From assembly GCA_034008185.1 (NCBI GenBank), contig CM067084.1, positions 60,774,599 through 60,838,598 on the forward strand: a stretch of 64,000 bases of DNA, read 5' to 3'. This DNA is from Gorsachius magnificus. Its lineage: Eukaryota; Chordata; Aves; Pelecaniformes; Ardeidae. Made by a program: the position numbers and the translations under genes. Shown piece by piece: positions 25,939 through 39,600 of the stretch (position 1 is its first letter; each line of letters begins with the position of its first letter). A model generated the notes under the pieces. That model was not told where the DNA came from. It searched no databases and worked only from the letters and a program-made list of their open reading frames with translations.

Positions 25939-26012
25939 ATTTCTTAGAGATTTTTCATAAACTAAAATCTGAGCAGCAGGCTGACTTATTTTTCAGAAGC
26001 CTTCCACAATTG
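25939..26012 (+). other. Candidate internal coding exon, gene unidentified
   Basis: A clean acceptor (ATTCATTTTGTTTTCCAG) precedes 74 bases ending TTG, followed by GTATGA as donor. Only one of the three frames is open. It uses the first two bases to finish a split codon and then reads FLEIFHKLKSEQQADLFF, ending RSLPQL. This mix of charged, polar and hydrophobic residues looks like an amphipathic helix and is more protein-like than the other short frames here. The donor is average. I do not recognise the protein, and no exon with a compatible phase is evident nearby. If real, the window would be intronic sequence of a plus-strand gene with very long introns. A chance combination cannot be excluded. 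Confidence 0.3.
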
Positions 26013-26264
26013 GTATGATTTTTTAAAGAGTAAGATACTATGCAGAATGAGTAAGAATGCAAGAATCAACCCAAACGATTTTGACAGTTAGAGCATGATT
26101 TTTTACAGCAACTTTTTTTGTTAAAACACTCATGTTAAACAAAATGTATTACAGTGGTACCACTGGTTGGTTGTGGTGGGAAAAGCAAAAAGACAAATAA
26201 TGACTCTGGATAAAAGTACAAATAAATAAATAGAGAAATAAACAAAATACCACTGATTTTTATG

Positions 26265-26404
26265 CACTAATCTTCATTTTAAGAAATACAAAAAAAAATA
26301 TTTAATTGTTGATTTCAGTTTTAACAATATTCAAATATTCCTGTATTGAATAGTAAGAATAAAATCAAAACACGTCGTTTTAATCACTAATCTTCATTTT
26401 AAGA
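26265..26404. repeat. Exact 20-base direct repeat spaced 120 bases
   Basis: The same 20 bases (CACTAATCTTCATTTTAAGA) occur at 26265-26284 and 26385-26404. The bases just before each copy are loosely similar, and those after differ. An exact match of this length so close by is unlikely by chance, so a small local duplication is the likely source. Confidence 0.85.
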
Positions 26405-28103
26405 CTGTACATATATATTCTACTCTAATCTTTGTTTATGACAGTAGCTAAAGTCTTACAGCTCAGCTCAATTCAGCACAGCTCAGATAGTAAAAAAGAG
26501 TTGCAGATAACTAATACTTGAAAAATATTTGTTGCTTACTGCTTTATAAGAATAACCTGGTATTTATAAGAATAGATCCTTTATTCATAATTATTTGAGA
26601 GATTCCATGCAAAACCTTTCTCTTTCAACTGAAATGATCCCCTGAAATTAAAATTTTAGCACTGATCCATATTAGGGGTAAAAGATTACTCACAATTTAT
26701 GTGCTCTTTTCTACACTTAGGCGTTGTTTTCACTGGGGACACTGGGCTAGAGAAGGTGACATTCACAAAGTCTTTCGGTTTTTTTCAATACTTAGTCACC
26801 CAAAAAATCCAACAGCTGAAATAATCATGAAAGATCATCTGCAGTAATTCTTTTTGACATCCTGGGACCTATCTGGTTCCATTAGAGTGTAGTATTTCCA
26901 GATTAAAATTCAGTACCATAAAATGCTAAGTTTGATCACACACTTGAGGGTTTTTTTAGAGGAATGGGAAAAAAATAAATGAACAGCTCACTATAGACAA
27001 AGTCTTTTTGTGGTTAGATCTGTTTTGAGGACTAGGTCAGTTTTTCACTATACAAAATTCATGAAGAGACAAAAGATTTCTCTGTCACAAATACTGTGGC
27101 CTGTCGTAAATATACCTAAAAGTTCCACATTGATATTGTCAGCTGATGTATGTTAATGAAGCTACTTAGACATATAGATATCAAGGACCAGATTTATATT
27201 TTGTCCTTCAGAAGATGTTGTCAAGACATTACATGAAAGTATGTGAGGTTTTTTACTTTTTCTTTCTTTTCCATCTTTTGATGAAATTGTGTGTTCTGCA
27301 ATTTTTTTTATAAGGAATTAAATAAAATTTGGTTTTATCAACTTTTAAATGTCCTTAATTTCCACTACTTATTGGGTGTAATTAATTGAATGTTTGTTTA
27401 AAAACATAATAATTTTTTTTAATTAAACTTGAGTATGGTTCAAGTTTAAGGAAACACTAGTTGATGGATCAAATAAAGAGAAATTTTTAGATAGATATTA
27501 AATTTATGTTTTATTTTCACTTACCTTATTCAGCTATTCACTGGAAAGACCAATTGCTAATTTCAGATAATACTGATACACCACTAATATGTTGGTATAT
27601 CAGGCCACATGTTCACAGTCACATAAACAAAAAAAGATATTTGGAAATAGACTCTAAAGAAAATAGAACAGTTGAAGGTTGCAAAGTTAAAAGTTATGTC
27701 AAAGGAAACTGTAAGACTTCTTAATAAAAGAAATATTTTCAAACAAAAACTCTTTTTTTTAGTTCCCTAAAAATTATCTGTTCCCATAATTGCTGCTGGC
27801 TTTTCTCAGCATATTTAAGTATTCTGACTTTTTAAATATTAAATGCATAGTCTTTCAAAACTTTAAAAAAACCAAAGCACATAGAGGTAAAAGAAACAAA
27901 ACCACAAGTTAGCATATATTTTAAATACATTGATCATCAGTCTTCAAAAAATTGTGCTTGGTAATGAACAAGCTCGCTTTAATTACCCTCCTCTTCTCCA
28001 CATGCCCGTCTCTTCTTGATACTGCCTAATGTCAAATGAGACGGCCCCACAACAACTCTCATGCCCTTGTAGGAAGCTCTAAGAGCATAACTTTTCATTG
28101 CAG

Positions 28104-28162
28104 GCAGCCACCAGTAACAACAGCACTTCAGTTATGTCTAAATCCTCCTAATCAAGATGAAT
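28104..28162 (+). other. Candidate short exon or chance open frame (plus strand)
   Basis: The acceptor-like CTTTTCATTGCAG is good. One frame, entered after a single base, reads QPPVTTALQLCLNPPNQDE to a weak donor (AAT then GTAAAG). The peptide is not recognised. The weak donor and small size keep this at low confidence. Confidence 0.12.
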
Positions 28163-31100
28163 GTAAAGTCTCTCCTGGGATTTTTTTCCCCCTTTTATAT
28201 CTGTTTTTTCTGCTCTTCTTTCTTTACCACAAAATTGACCATTCTACTTGAAGAATTCTATAGACTCACACTGAAAATTTCTAAAACATTTAAAAGCAAC
28301 AGAAGGCTTTCCTCTCTGATTGCCTGCCTCTGCAATATAGATTGCATTGAATTCTAGTTTCTACACCTTAAAGATTTTACACTTGTGTCAAATAGCAGAG
28401 AACATTCCAGTGTGCTGAGGCAAATGAACCCAGTGTGCCTAAAGTATGTCAGATACGATGAGCTCCAAGAAGCACTGAAGTAAAACACTGAGATATTTTG
28501 AAGCTTATTCAAAAATAGAGCCATAAAACCAGACACATTAATCAGGCTGGCATTATTATCAGTGCTGTAAGGAGACAGATGATATAATCCCATGACAACA
28601 CGTGAATGCCACAACAAAACTATTTACCTCTCACTCTCGCCACCTGCAGAAATAAGGCACAATTCTCACAGGACATTGAGAATTTGAACCTTTCCAATCA
28701 TAACTACTGAATTTATGCTTGAGTTCTAATTCATACAGTGGAAAGACAACTATCTCTGCTGTCTATGAATTAAGCAAGGCTTCACTACAAAAAAAGTCCA
28801 CCCTTTCACTGAGGTATGTTCAGTTCCATACGTCCATCATTCACACTACTGGTACACGAACAAGAGCTGCACGTACACAATAATAGTATATTCCAACTGA
28901 GGTAACACTGAGATAACAAAATGCTGTCTGGCATTGAGTTCAAGGTCAGTCTTTTAAAATCACTATTTTGGAATAATAGTTTTTTCATTAGGTTTATGGG
29001 TCAGCTCAGCAACTATACATCTATACACACGTACTAAAACAACTCTGTCCCTCCCAGCAAATTAAACAAATCCAAGGATAATAGTGCAGAAGAACAGCTG
29101 AAATAATAATCACTTTTATAAATCAATAAAAATTATAGAACAGGTTTTACTGAGGAGAGAGACATATTAGCAAAATGGAAAAGGCAAAGCTGATTGCAGA
29201 AATGACAAATCATCTTTCGCATGACAGTCTGTATTTTATATTGCTGGATTTAATGTTTTGCCTTTATATGCACTAAAAAAAAAATAAGAGCTATTAAAAC
29301 GACTCCACATGTTATGAGTGACTTCAAAACACAGTGAAAAACATATTAATAAGCTATCTTCCGTGCTTTGCTTACTCCTATGTTAGAGCTCTTTGAACTA
29401 GGGCCAATACTGGCAGTCATAGATACACGGTAGCTACTGAGCAGCTACCTCAGTGCTGAACACCCTGCAAAAGACAAGCTAATTATGCTCTGCTCTCTCT
29501 TCTATGAATAACTCAGCATTACTAGCACTCCCTTTCCTTTGCATTTTGTTTCATACAACATGATGCTGAAAAGTGCTAGAAAATGCGGAATGTGTTTTGT
29601 ATACAAAAACGTATTGCAAAAAACTGGATTTCTAAATACCCCTATGCTTGTTCCTTGGTACTTACAATTTAATTAAAACTGCAAATGGAAATGTATAAGG
29701 TTTTTGTTCGTTTGTTTAAGTAACATAAAGCAAATGGCACACTTTAAATTCTAATGCATGGAAGTATGCAGATTATGCACACATACATAATGCTGCATTT
29801 TTTTTCATTTTACAAATGTATTCTCTAAATAGAGAAATTCCATTCTTTAGACCTAGAAATATTAATCATTTCAGAACAGTAGTATCTTCAATATTGTAAC
29901 AATAAAGCTGCTTCTTCTTATAAGGTTTAGACCTTATAACATGTACAATAATAACCCAAATGTTTAGGATTAAAATAAATTACAAACAATACCTCTTTTC
30001 CAAAATTCATTATTTTTTGGGTTAGATTTCAGTCATTAGAACATACTTCATTTCTCTTCCTATTTAAGTGCCATTCAATTCATTTACTCTTAATGAAAGA
30101 TATAGCTCAGCAGAAAAGGACCTGTAAAAGGCGAGGAATTCTGAATAGAAAGAAGGTATCCACACATACAAAGTAGGAAAACAAAGGAAATACTTTCAAA
30201 AGCAGACCTCCTCTTTCGAACCTATAGACAATGTACACACTGTATACACCTCTGGAATGCAGTAATACTGATTTGCAGTCATGAGCCGCTTAAAATTCTA
30301 AAGCTTCAAATAGAAATTATGCAGAGAAAGGCAAGGTGTGAAACAGACTGTTCATCTGTTATGTAAATGATGCAACGTTTAGGCTAATGTACAGATTAGA
30401 CCTTATTGTTGTAAGTTTTCTAAAAATATGAAGACAATCACCATTTCTTCTCCCCATTTCTGTGGCAGATAGACATATTTTGTGTGTTGTAAGGTCAATA
30501 CAGCTAAATACAAAGAGCAACTCATGGCTGGATGAGTTGAACCTTCATATCACTCAGTAAATTTAAATGGAAAATGCCTTTTCGTATTGCTAATTCTTAT
30601 CATGGCGGTAGAAGCCCATCACCTGCTTTTTTTTTTGCCTGTAACTGCTGGCTTTTGTGTGCACCTTTGGTTAAGGATGCACTTGTACGTGAAAATTTTG
30701 TGTAGCTGAATGTAACCACTACCAAGGATAGTAGAAGAATATTAAAACAACTGAGTAGACTAGAAAGCACAGTAGTTTCTTTGAGTAGCAATAATTTGAA
30801 TTAATTCTCATTATATCTATTCATACGTAACAGATACTTGAGATAAAACTCTTCTTCAAATCAACAGCAGTTTCTTTACATTTTTAGTTTTAAGAAAATT
30901 ATTTAAATACCTAAAATTTTACCAGATTTGTCCCTCCTTATTCCTCCTGTTTGAGAGACAGGCCATAATGAGGTACATGAAATCAATTATATTTTTGCAG
31001 GTTTTGCTGTGTTTTTTTTTAAAAAAGGAGAAATCATAAATAATAAACAATATATCTTTAAATGTGCATGTTTAAGTGGCAATGATAACACTTTCTAGGG

Positions 31101-34100
31101 AGCGTTTTACCCTGGACAAACTTTCATTTTTATTATCAGGGCTAGAGAGAATTAGAAAATAACTGAGTGAAGCAGAAGAGCTATTGTCACTTAATAGTTA
31201 TGTTTGAGAATATCCTGTGCATCCTTCCTTCTCCGGGAAGCCTGTGCTTTAGGAATCTGAAAAGACTATATGTAAGACTAATGTACCTATTAATATTAAC
31301 ATAAACTTGAAGCTAAAAATTTAATTTCTAGTAAAGACAAGACTTGTCAGCCATTTCTGATTCAGGTGAATTTATCACAGGAACAAGAAAATACACTGTG
31401 TACTGGCATCTTGACAGAAATAACCTGGGGCACTTGCATGGCTCTGTTGGAGTTCCCTGACTTGGACAGTCATCTGTGTTTGAGTCACAAAATGCCAGAC
31501 CCACATGCTTACATAGTCCCTATGTGTAAGTTGGCTACAAGCACTATTCCTTGGTCCAGCCTCACCAGCCTTTTAAGTTGGTATAGATTTTGCCCTTGTT
31601 TTCACTTCAGCAAAGGAAGAACTTGGAAGATCAACTGATTTTGGCTCTTAAGACCAGTATTGGTTCCCAGAGTATCTCAATAATGTGCTTCTCTCTAGTG
31701 GTTCAACATGGTGAAAATATTTCACTGTTTTATTCTGAAAAAGAAATAATTTGAGACATAATATAGAATACATGTTCACTTTTTGTTCTTACACCAGACT
31801 CCACAAGGCGTTCTTACTCCAGCTCCTGTCTATAGATAACTGGTAGTTCAGATATCAGCAAATGGCCTACAAAACATGTGCAACTAAAAATAAATAAACA
31901 AACACACACACGTATATTTCCACACACTTGGAAGACGTGTTGGTAGCTGCCAGGAGGCATAATGGGAACACAGCTCCCAACTGTTGTCGGTGCCTGCCTG
32001 CAGGCAGAGTTAGCTCCATTGTGTGCATAATCTACAGGATTATTTGGTGAAAAGGGTATGAAATCCTAGATCATACGCAAAGTCTTTTCAAGTATATTGC
32101 ACACAGTGTTTGCATATACAATAGGTGAGTTTAATGGCATTTTTGCATGGACTTCAGTGATAATAGATTCTAGTTCTTATGCTACGCTGTAGGCTCAGGA
32201 CCTTACAGACTGCATGCCAATATGGCCATCTGGTCAAGAGCCACATGATACCTATTCAGTGGTCAAGGAGGAGCTCTGGATGTACTCCACAGCTAGGAGG
32301 TTACAATGATTCCTCAGAGGCTTTCTCACAGGGGCTCCTGTGCTGAATGGAGCTTTCTGAGCACCAGGGTGGTCACAGAACAGTTGTTGATTTAATGAGC
32401 AGTTGCTGATCAACTTTCTCTGACTGATTCAGATTACCCTGTTCCAGTACAGGTCTCCTACCATTAACATGAGTCCTATGAGGAAGCCACATTTGAGCTA
32501 GTTTAAGCTGTATATGGCACAGATGCAGTTCAAGTAGTCTTGATGTCAACCTTAATTTCACAAGCCAATCATGTTAGGCATAACTAACTTGATTTCAGAC
32601 TAATTTCAGCATGATTTAAATGTGAATATAGGATGCAGGGTATGACTTAAAAATACTCTGTATCCAGAGTAGACACCACAATGTGAAGTTTAAGCCTTTT
32701 TTTTTTTTTATCATAAGTGTAATACAAAGAGATTAATTCTGTGGTTTCAACAAGAAAAAAAATCAAATTTCAGGAAAAATTAGGGAAATAAGTCTTGGTA
32801 AGCCCCTGAAATAAGAAGCACAGCCTAAAGAAAAGTACAGTGATTCATGAGACAATCTTCATATGCTAAGGGGGTTGGCAGAGAACACATGCATTTAATT
32901 ATCTTTTATAATTCAACAAATCTCTGAAATAGCACTTCTTTTATTTTTAGATACAAAAATGCTTTGGTGTATATGTCTTTAAACATATTCATATCCTACG
33001 AAGAACTATTCAAACCGGTCCCTTTCTCTGCTTCAGACTCTTCATATATAAGCTGCAATGTGGTAGTAAGACAGGTGTTCTCCAAAATGGATATTAATTT
33101 TGAAATTATGTATTACACAATATATTTATTTGTAGCAAATCATCCCATGTAAATGAAGCATATGACTTTTATGAAACAGCCACACAAATTTTAATGTGAC
33201 AGTGATCTATCTTTCCCTGTGGCACATGCAGGTTCATGTGGAAAACATGAAAAAAACAGCTGGATGCTAAAGTAAGGCAGCCCTCAAGGCTAAAAATGTA
33301 CAGCATTTTACAAAATATAGGTTACAAATGTACTGATATGTTTATATGGTAAATTCTTCATGGCAGGGAGTTTTCATTATTCTATCTATAAATTGCTATT
33401 CTTCAGAAATGGTAGGACTGAGTCTGATCACAGAATGGTTTAGACTAGCGTGAGACGGAGATAAAACAAAGTAACATGCTTATAAAAGCGAAAAGTGTCA
33501 GAATTACAAAATGGGTCCTTGGACTTTCACAGACAAAGTGGACTTCGCTGTGCCATGTAAGCAAACCCCTGCCTATAAGACAGTGTAGTGATGCAGGAGG
33601 CTTTAAGTTCAAGCAGTATTTTACTTATGGAAAAAAATTTCAGAAGCAAAATACCTAAACAGAAAGCACCCACTTGGGGGGAGCTTAGCCGCCTTCTTGT
33701 ATGTAGACAGCATCAATTCCTACCAGCTCCAAAAAAGCTACAGCAAGAGTATTACACCCACTGGGAGTAGCTCACACCAAAATCTTGTACAATGCTGGAG
33801 GTGGTATCTTGATAAAAATAAAGGTAACTGTATAATGAGACTTCTGAGTTTCTATTGGAATAGGGTTTGAAAGGAAGACATATATGCCCCAGAAAGAAAG
33901 AATATGTTTACATTCAAATCAACAGTGACAGCTATGGTGCTTCCCTTTTTTGCAGTGAAAAAAACTTAACAGTCTGCAACTGCAACAAAAACCTTAATAG
34001 TCTGCACATAGGATTTGCTTGACAACATGTAAAGGTCTCACATTAGGAAATGCTGAAGAATACTTCATTTGTCTTTTGTGTTAAAGGCAAAATTAGACAT

Positions 34101-35142
34101 TAATAATTTCAAAGCTTTTGTTTTCCATTACAACTCTTTTGTAACTTCTAAAGGTGTATGCTACTCTACACCTTATTAGCAATCTTAATGAAGCAAAAAG
34201 GTATTGGAATGCTTTACATTTTCCATTATTATGGTTATCACAACTATTACAACATACCTGATATGATCATTTTAATAAGTATCCACATTTTTCTTCTCAA
34301 AAGTTCATCACCAGCTACTGAACTGAAAGGATTTTTTCCAACACTTCCTTTTTTCTATACTCAGTGCAGCAAGCTAGTATCATATTTAAATGTGGAACAA
34401 TTTTATTGTAATCTCAGTGGTATCTGGCTGTCAGCAAAAGGGAGGCATAATGGACTGTAATAATTTTGCACAGAGTAAGGACAGGTCTAGCAGAAAATAT
34501 TTAATTCTAGGTGATAGCTCCTGCAGAGTCAGTAAAGGACACATGCTAATAAGGAAACTGCAGAAAGGCACTGGTGATGACATGCTCCCTGAAAACAGCA
34601 AGCTCAGCAGATACAGTGCAGCTAATAGAACCATTACAGCCTCATGTCAAGCTATGAAAAATACCAAAGGACAGAGTCATCACAGTGAAGGGAAAAACAA
34701 AGCTCTCGTATATTATGGTTGGAAAAGCTTTACAGGGAGAACAATGTTAGGGTAACAGTGTTATCAAATGCATGAATAAAAATATGCCAAAAAGCTTGCT
34801 CAGTAGAAAGAGCAATTTCCCCTTTTTAATTCACTCTGTATTCCACATGTTGCAGCTCTACCATTCATTGTATCAATTTTCAGTTGAACTCATTTTCCAC
34901 CAAGGCATCTGTTGTCTTCTGCTGATGGCAGCAGGTTTGTGTTTGCTTTTCTTTTTTTAACTTCGGTTTATGATAGAGTCCACAAGTAAAGCATAAAGCA
35001 CTGCAAATGAAGATGACTACAAGGCAGGAAAAGCATCCAGATGCTTTTACAGGGAATTAATTTTCCAGACTCTGCTTACAGGCTTCTGTTACCACTGGCA
35101 AAGTGTTGGTCAGTTTCTCTCCTTCTAAAACTGGGAGTCTGG

Positions 35143-35182
35143 CCAGAAACACTGAGACAAGGAAATCTCCAGAAACACTGAG
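35143..35182. repeat. Short direct repeat (14 bases, 26-base period)
   Basis: CCAGAAACACTGAG appears at 35143-35156 and again at 35169-35182. The bases before each copy are partly alike. This suggests a small tandem duplication. Confidence 0.8.
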
Positions 35183-36519
35183 GCTATGGAATCTTCATAG
35201 CATGCTTGTGTTATGGTAAGAAGTACTCTAGTTGGTCATATTGCACACAGACAAAAATCTATCTCCGCCTCACATAGCATTTCCATTTTAAAATCCTGCT
35301 CACCAAAAATTTACCACTAAATTCCAGATAGGTGGAAAAGACTGAATATGTCCAAAGAGGTACGCGTAGGTTTATGAACATACAACACCATCTAAAGAAC
35401 CTCCTGGAAAGGAAAATCTTACTATACATTTTCCTAATACTGTTTTTCAAAGCAACGTGCTACTCCTAATTTTCTACAAAAACATAAACTATTTCCTAAT
35501 GTATCAGAATATTGTCCTTGCATATTCATTGGTTTCAATGGAAAAAAATAATACATATTGCTCGTGGTCCTGCTCCCTCACTTACATTCTTGAATATAAT
35601 GAGCTGGACTTTGAGCTGATTCACTACTTAAGAAAAAAGCAAGCTAACAAATGCCAGACACAAGGGTAAATATATAACTTTACACTCTTTGAAATTGCAA
35701 TGCTGTTAATGGGATCTTTGTTATACTACCAAAGGGTTTAATTAGCTAGGATTGCTAGTGAAACAAGTGTCTAATGAAAAGCCTACTAAATCTAGGAATC
35801 CTTTTTTTAATTCTTTAACAGAATTTTTCCTAACACCAAGTCTTGGAAATTAAGATTTACAGTGTGTTTCTGAAGTTTTAATTTTATATTCTTAAAACTT
35901 ACCAAAAAGTTGACAGCTTTATCATTAGCTGAAAAAATGTTTCAAATTTGCTAATTTGCCGTTATACTGTTCTCTTAATTTACTATTTAAGAGAAGCTGA
36001 ACATCAGAGGACAGCTCAGAAACTTCAGAAAGCTCATAAATAGTCCTCTGGAATATGCAGTTTATGATCCTCATTTTTCCTTCTCTTTTTACACCATTCA
36101 ACAAGTATTTCCATGGGATATCCCTGGATACTGTAACTTTGTGCACTTCCTGCCCCTCTTCAACCAGTCAGAAACACAGAACCACTACAAGAAAGAAGTC
36201 AACTGCAAATTATTTGCTGTTCATTAATGTGTGTCATTCATCATGAAGATTAATTGTATTAGGAAACAATAATTACACTTGAATCTCATTTATAAGGAAG
36301 AGGAGGGCAAGCACATTTTCAAAGACCTCGGTCACTCATGTCCACAGGCATTCTTTACATTTTTGTCTTACGTAAGCCCCAAGTAATTAGTTACAACCTG
36401 GCTCAGATTACCAAATCGTTGAAATCTAAGGCTTGTGTAGTAAGAAACAACATATCATTCCCTTACTTAGTGATTTGCACTGCTATAAAGGTCTCTTTTA
36501 GAACCTGAGAGCAACGCTG

Positions 36520-36600
36520 CAAACCATGGTCACATGAGAAATCTTTTTCAACATGAATAGACCCATTAAGTCAATGGGGCTACTCATGTGAACAGAGACT
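36520..36600 (+). repeat. Remnant of an ancient palindromic interspersed repeat
   Basis: The core at 36552-36588 is an imperfect hairpin: two 16-base arms matching at 14 positions around a 5-base loop (CATGAATAGACCCATT, then AAGTC, then AATGGGGCTACTCATG). Text of the type 'CCATTGACTTCAATGGGRCTACTCATGTGA' is widely scattered in bird and reptile genomes as an old palindromic repeat. I cannot name the family with certainty. An outer CACATGAG / CTCATGTG pair adds to the symmetry. Confidence 0.5.
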
Positions 36601-39600
36601 GATGTCAAAAAGCAATGATGCTGAGAATGCACTCTTTTGTATGTTCTTTCATTTGTATGGATAAGCAAGGGAGTGCACATAAGAAGTACTATGTGGAATA
36701 CTATGCCTATATTTCAGTATGCTAACCATATTTGACAGTATTTCCCATAAAAACCTCTATGGTATGCCATACTCTCTCTCACTCTAAATCTTTGAGTTAA
36801 TATTACAACAGCAGACACTTTTCACCGCAGACACAATTGTAGTACCATGGTAATTAACAGACACTGTACATGCAGCCTTTCTTCCTTTGAAGTTTCCTAC
36901 TGAAGATTTTTCATTGCAGTAAAGCTTTATTAAACTCTTCTTAATCAATATTTTTGTTTCATTAATTCTCACATGTCTACAGGGACTCATCTACTCACAT
37001 TTTGTTGAGTGAGGTTCTGACCCATCAGTGCTTAGAGAAAAAGAAGGTGCATTAAATGGTTTGGGGTGGTTTTTTTTTCTAGTTTACAACAGCTAAAGAG
37101 AACATCAGAAAGATACTGAATTCTCCATCATTACCACACCAAATATTGTCCTAACTGGATATGTTACCATTATAAATTTGTCATATATACAGGCTAAACA
37201 TTGTTGCTGCTGTCTGCCAAAATGTGTAGCATTAAGACAGCATGACTGTGGTACTCCAGCTTGTGGCTGCAGGAAAAAAGTAGTAGAAGTTAACCATCTG
37301 CTTCTTTTTGTCCTTCTCTGCATATAGATTATTACATAGCAAGACTATGGAGGAGATCTTGCCTCCTCTGGAAAATATTGTCAGACTATAAAAATGGCTC
37401 TGACAATTTACTGCCACTTTTGCAATACCAGCAGTTGTGTACAGGTAACAAGCTTCACCACTCTCTAAAAAGTCAAAGTCCTTCAGTGAGATTTAACTGG
37501 CACTTGAGTATGATACTGACTTCCTGTACACATATATGCTTTATCTAAAGACAAGCAAACGTGAACTTCTCTGGTTTTGAGGATGCAGAATTTGCTTGGC
37601 TGTTTATGAGGTGCACCTTCATGGAGTGAGCTCTTCTGACAGAGAAGTGCTGTGACACAGTTATGGATGGAGAGTCTTTTTTCCTGAAAAAAGACTCTGG
37701 TTTTGTTTACACACAAAGCTTGATCCCTTTAATAATACCTTTACACTTAAAGCCATGCTTAGCTGAAGTGTAGATGTATATATGCCAGTATTAGAAACCA
37801 GACCAATACAGCTGTAAGGAAAGGGGCAATGTCTTTTGATGTGAGTCACCAAAGCTACTGCAAGCTGATATAACTGCATGCACATTAATGCTATACAATT
37901 CTGCTGGGAAAAATATCATGCCCCTGTGTAAAATAATTTAACAGATGTAAAATCTGTATAAAAATCAGTCAAAATCCAGCCTCCATGAAAGTTTGAAGCA
38001 TGGGTAAGTCCTCCACAGCCTTATCTTCATTTTCCAATTTTGCAGCCATACAAAAGGTTGAGCACAATAAAGCCTGTTGTTAAGACTTTACGGTTGTCAT
38101 ACTGCATTGTGTTATTATAACATTAAATGGTTACTACAATGAGACAGATGAGAGAGAACTGGAAATAGTCCCTCAAGACAGTTAAAATGTACAAACTTCA
38201 CTTTTCATTTTATGGGAAGAGAATCTCTCCTGCTTTCCTGTAAAATAATGTTTCGATCACAGTTGCTGAAGAGTCACAAACAGCTGCTTACCTCAGTATG
38301 TATATGAAAGAACAAAAGTACTTCAGACTATGGGCCACAAGAACAAATGTCATGAGGGAAATATTTTCTTTCATCATTATGAAATAGCTTTGAAAGTAGA
38401 TAGGTCTTAACTGAATTAGTTGAAAATAGTTGCCATCCCTGTATCATTATATAATAAAAATAACAATAAACTAATCTATTAGAATATTTATCTTCCCCGT
38501 TCTTGGAACAGCTAGCAGAAAAAAATATTAAGTAGTTTAGATAAAGACATTTTGATATTCCTGCTGTTCTGTCCTTTGTCCTCACTGTTTTCATGATGGT
38601 TTGTTCAAAGTTAGCTTATTCAAAATGGCTTAAAACCTCTCATTGCCTTTATTAATATAGGCATAATACACTTCAACATCAAAATCACATGACTGTGTAT
38701 TCATGTAAAACTTGTAATGCTATCACCATGTTTTGTAGAGAGGTATGGAAAAGAGGGAATGATAGGGCTAACTAAATAACCATCAAAGGTGGAGTTGAGG
38801 TACAAAAGAATATGTGGGTCTGCAATCTATGAAAGCAAAATGAGGACGTGACATTTAAGGCATAAGAAGGCATAAGAACTCAATCTTCAGCCAAGCGACC
38901 TTGGGAATTAATAAAAGTACAAGGCAGATACAGGCATGCTTAGCTTCCTACTTCTGTGCAAATATGTCTTTATATGTCCCTGTCATCCTATTGCCTCTGA
39001 ATACTTCATTTTTACTTTAATGGTGATGAATGAAGGAGGAGGTAACTAACATCACAAGGTTGCTGACCAGCATGTAATCTTCTTTAAAAATGGATATTGA
39101 AACAATACACCAATGAGGAGAACTCCAGCACATGCTTTACAGCTCTGAGAAGCATCCATCAGGTAGCCTTCTATCTGCACAATGCACTGTAGGTGATGGT
39201 ATCACCTAAGTACAGGTGATGTGCACATGAAGAATCAATCCAGTGACCAAACTAGCCAAGAAAACTCTCTGATGTACTGAAAGACAGTGATGAGTGAAGC
39301 TGAAATGAAAATTATCAGGGTTCATGTAAAGAATGTTACAAAAAATATACGAAGTAGTTCACAAAGTGCAATTCTGAATTTGGTCATCATATAACTTGTC
39401 AGGGGAAAATTTCTTAAGTTTTAATAATTTGTTTTTGAAAAAAAAGACTTTGTAACTCACATTGACTCTATTTATTCATACGACACAATTTCTTCCTTCA
39501 TTTACTTTGGAGACATGCAATTTGCAGGTGAATAATTTAATTTGTCCTTTTTAAAAAAGGCACAGAATTCTATTTCTACTTTGTTTATTTAAATTACATC

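Larger units (their letters stand above)
26013..36519. other. Mostly gene-free AT-rich unique sequence
   Basis: No gene is recognised. Notable items are an exact 20-base direct repeat (26265 and 26385), a candidate exon at 28104-28162, a short CA run near 31900, a 14-base perfect palindrome at 31994-32007, and a 14-base direct repeat (35143 and 35169). The 121-codon plus-strand frame at 34390-34755 starts at ATG. It is of a length expected once or twice by chance and has no recognisable domain. Confidence 0.5.

Noticed and set aside
33428..33448. CR1-like phrase 'GATCACAGAATGGTTTAGAC'
   Set aside because: Only about 20 bases match the complement of a CR1 3' end. The text after it does not continue as CR1.
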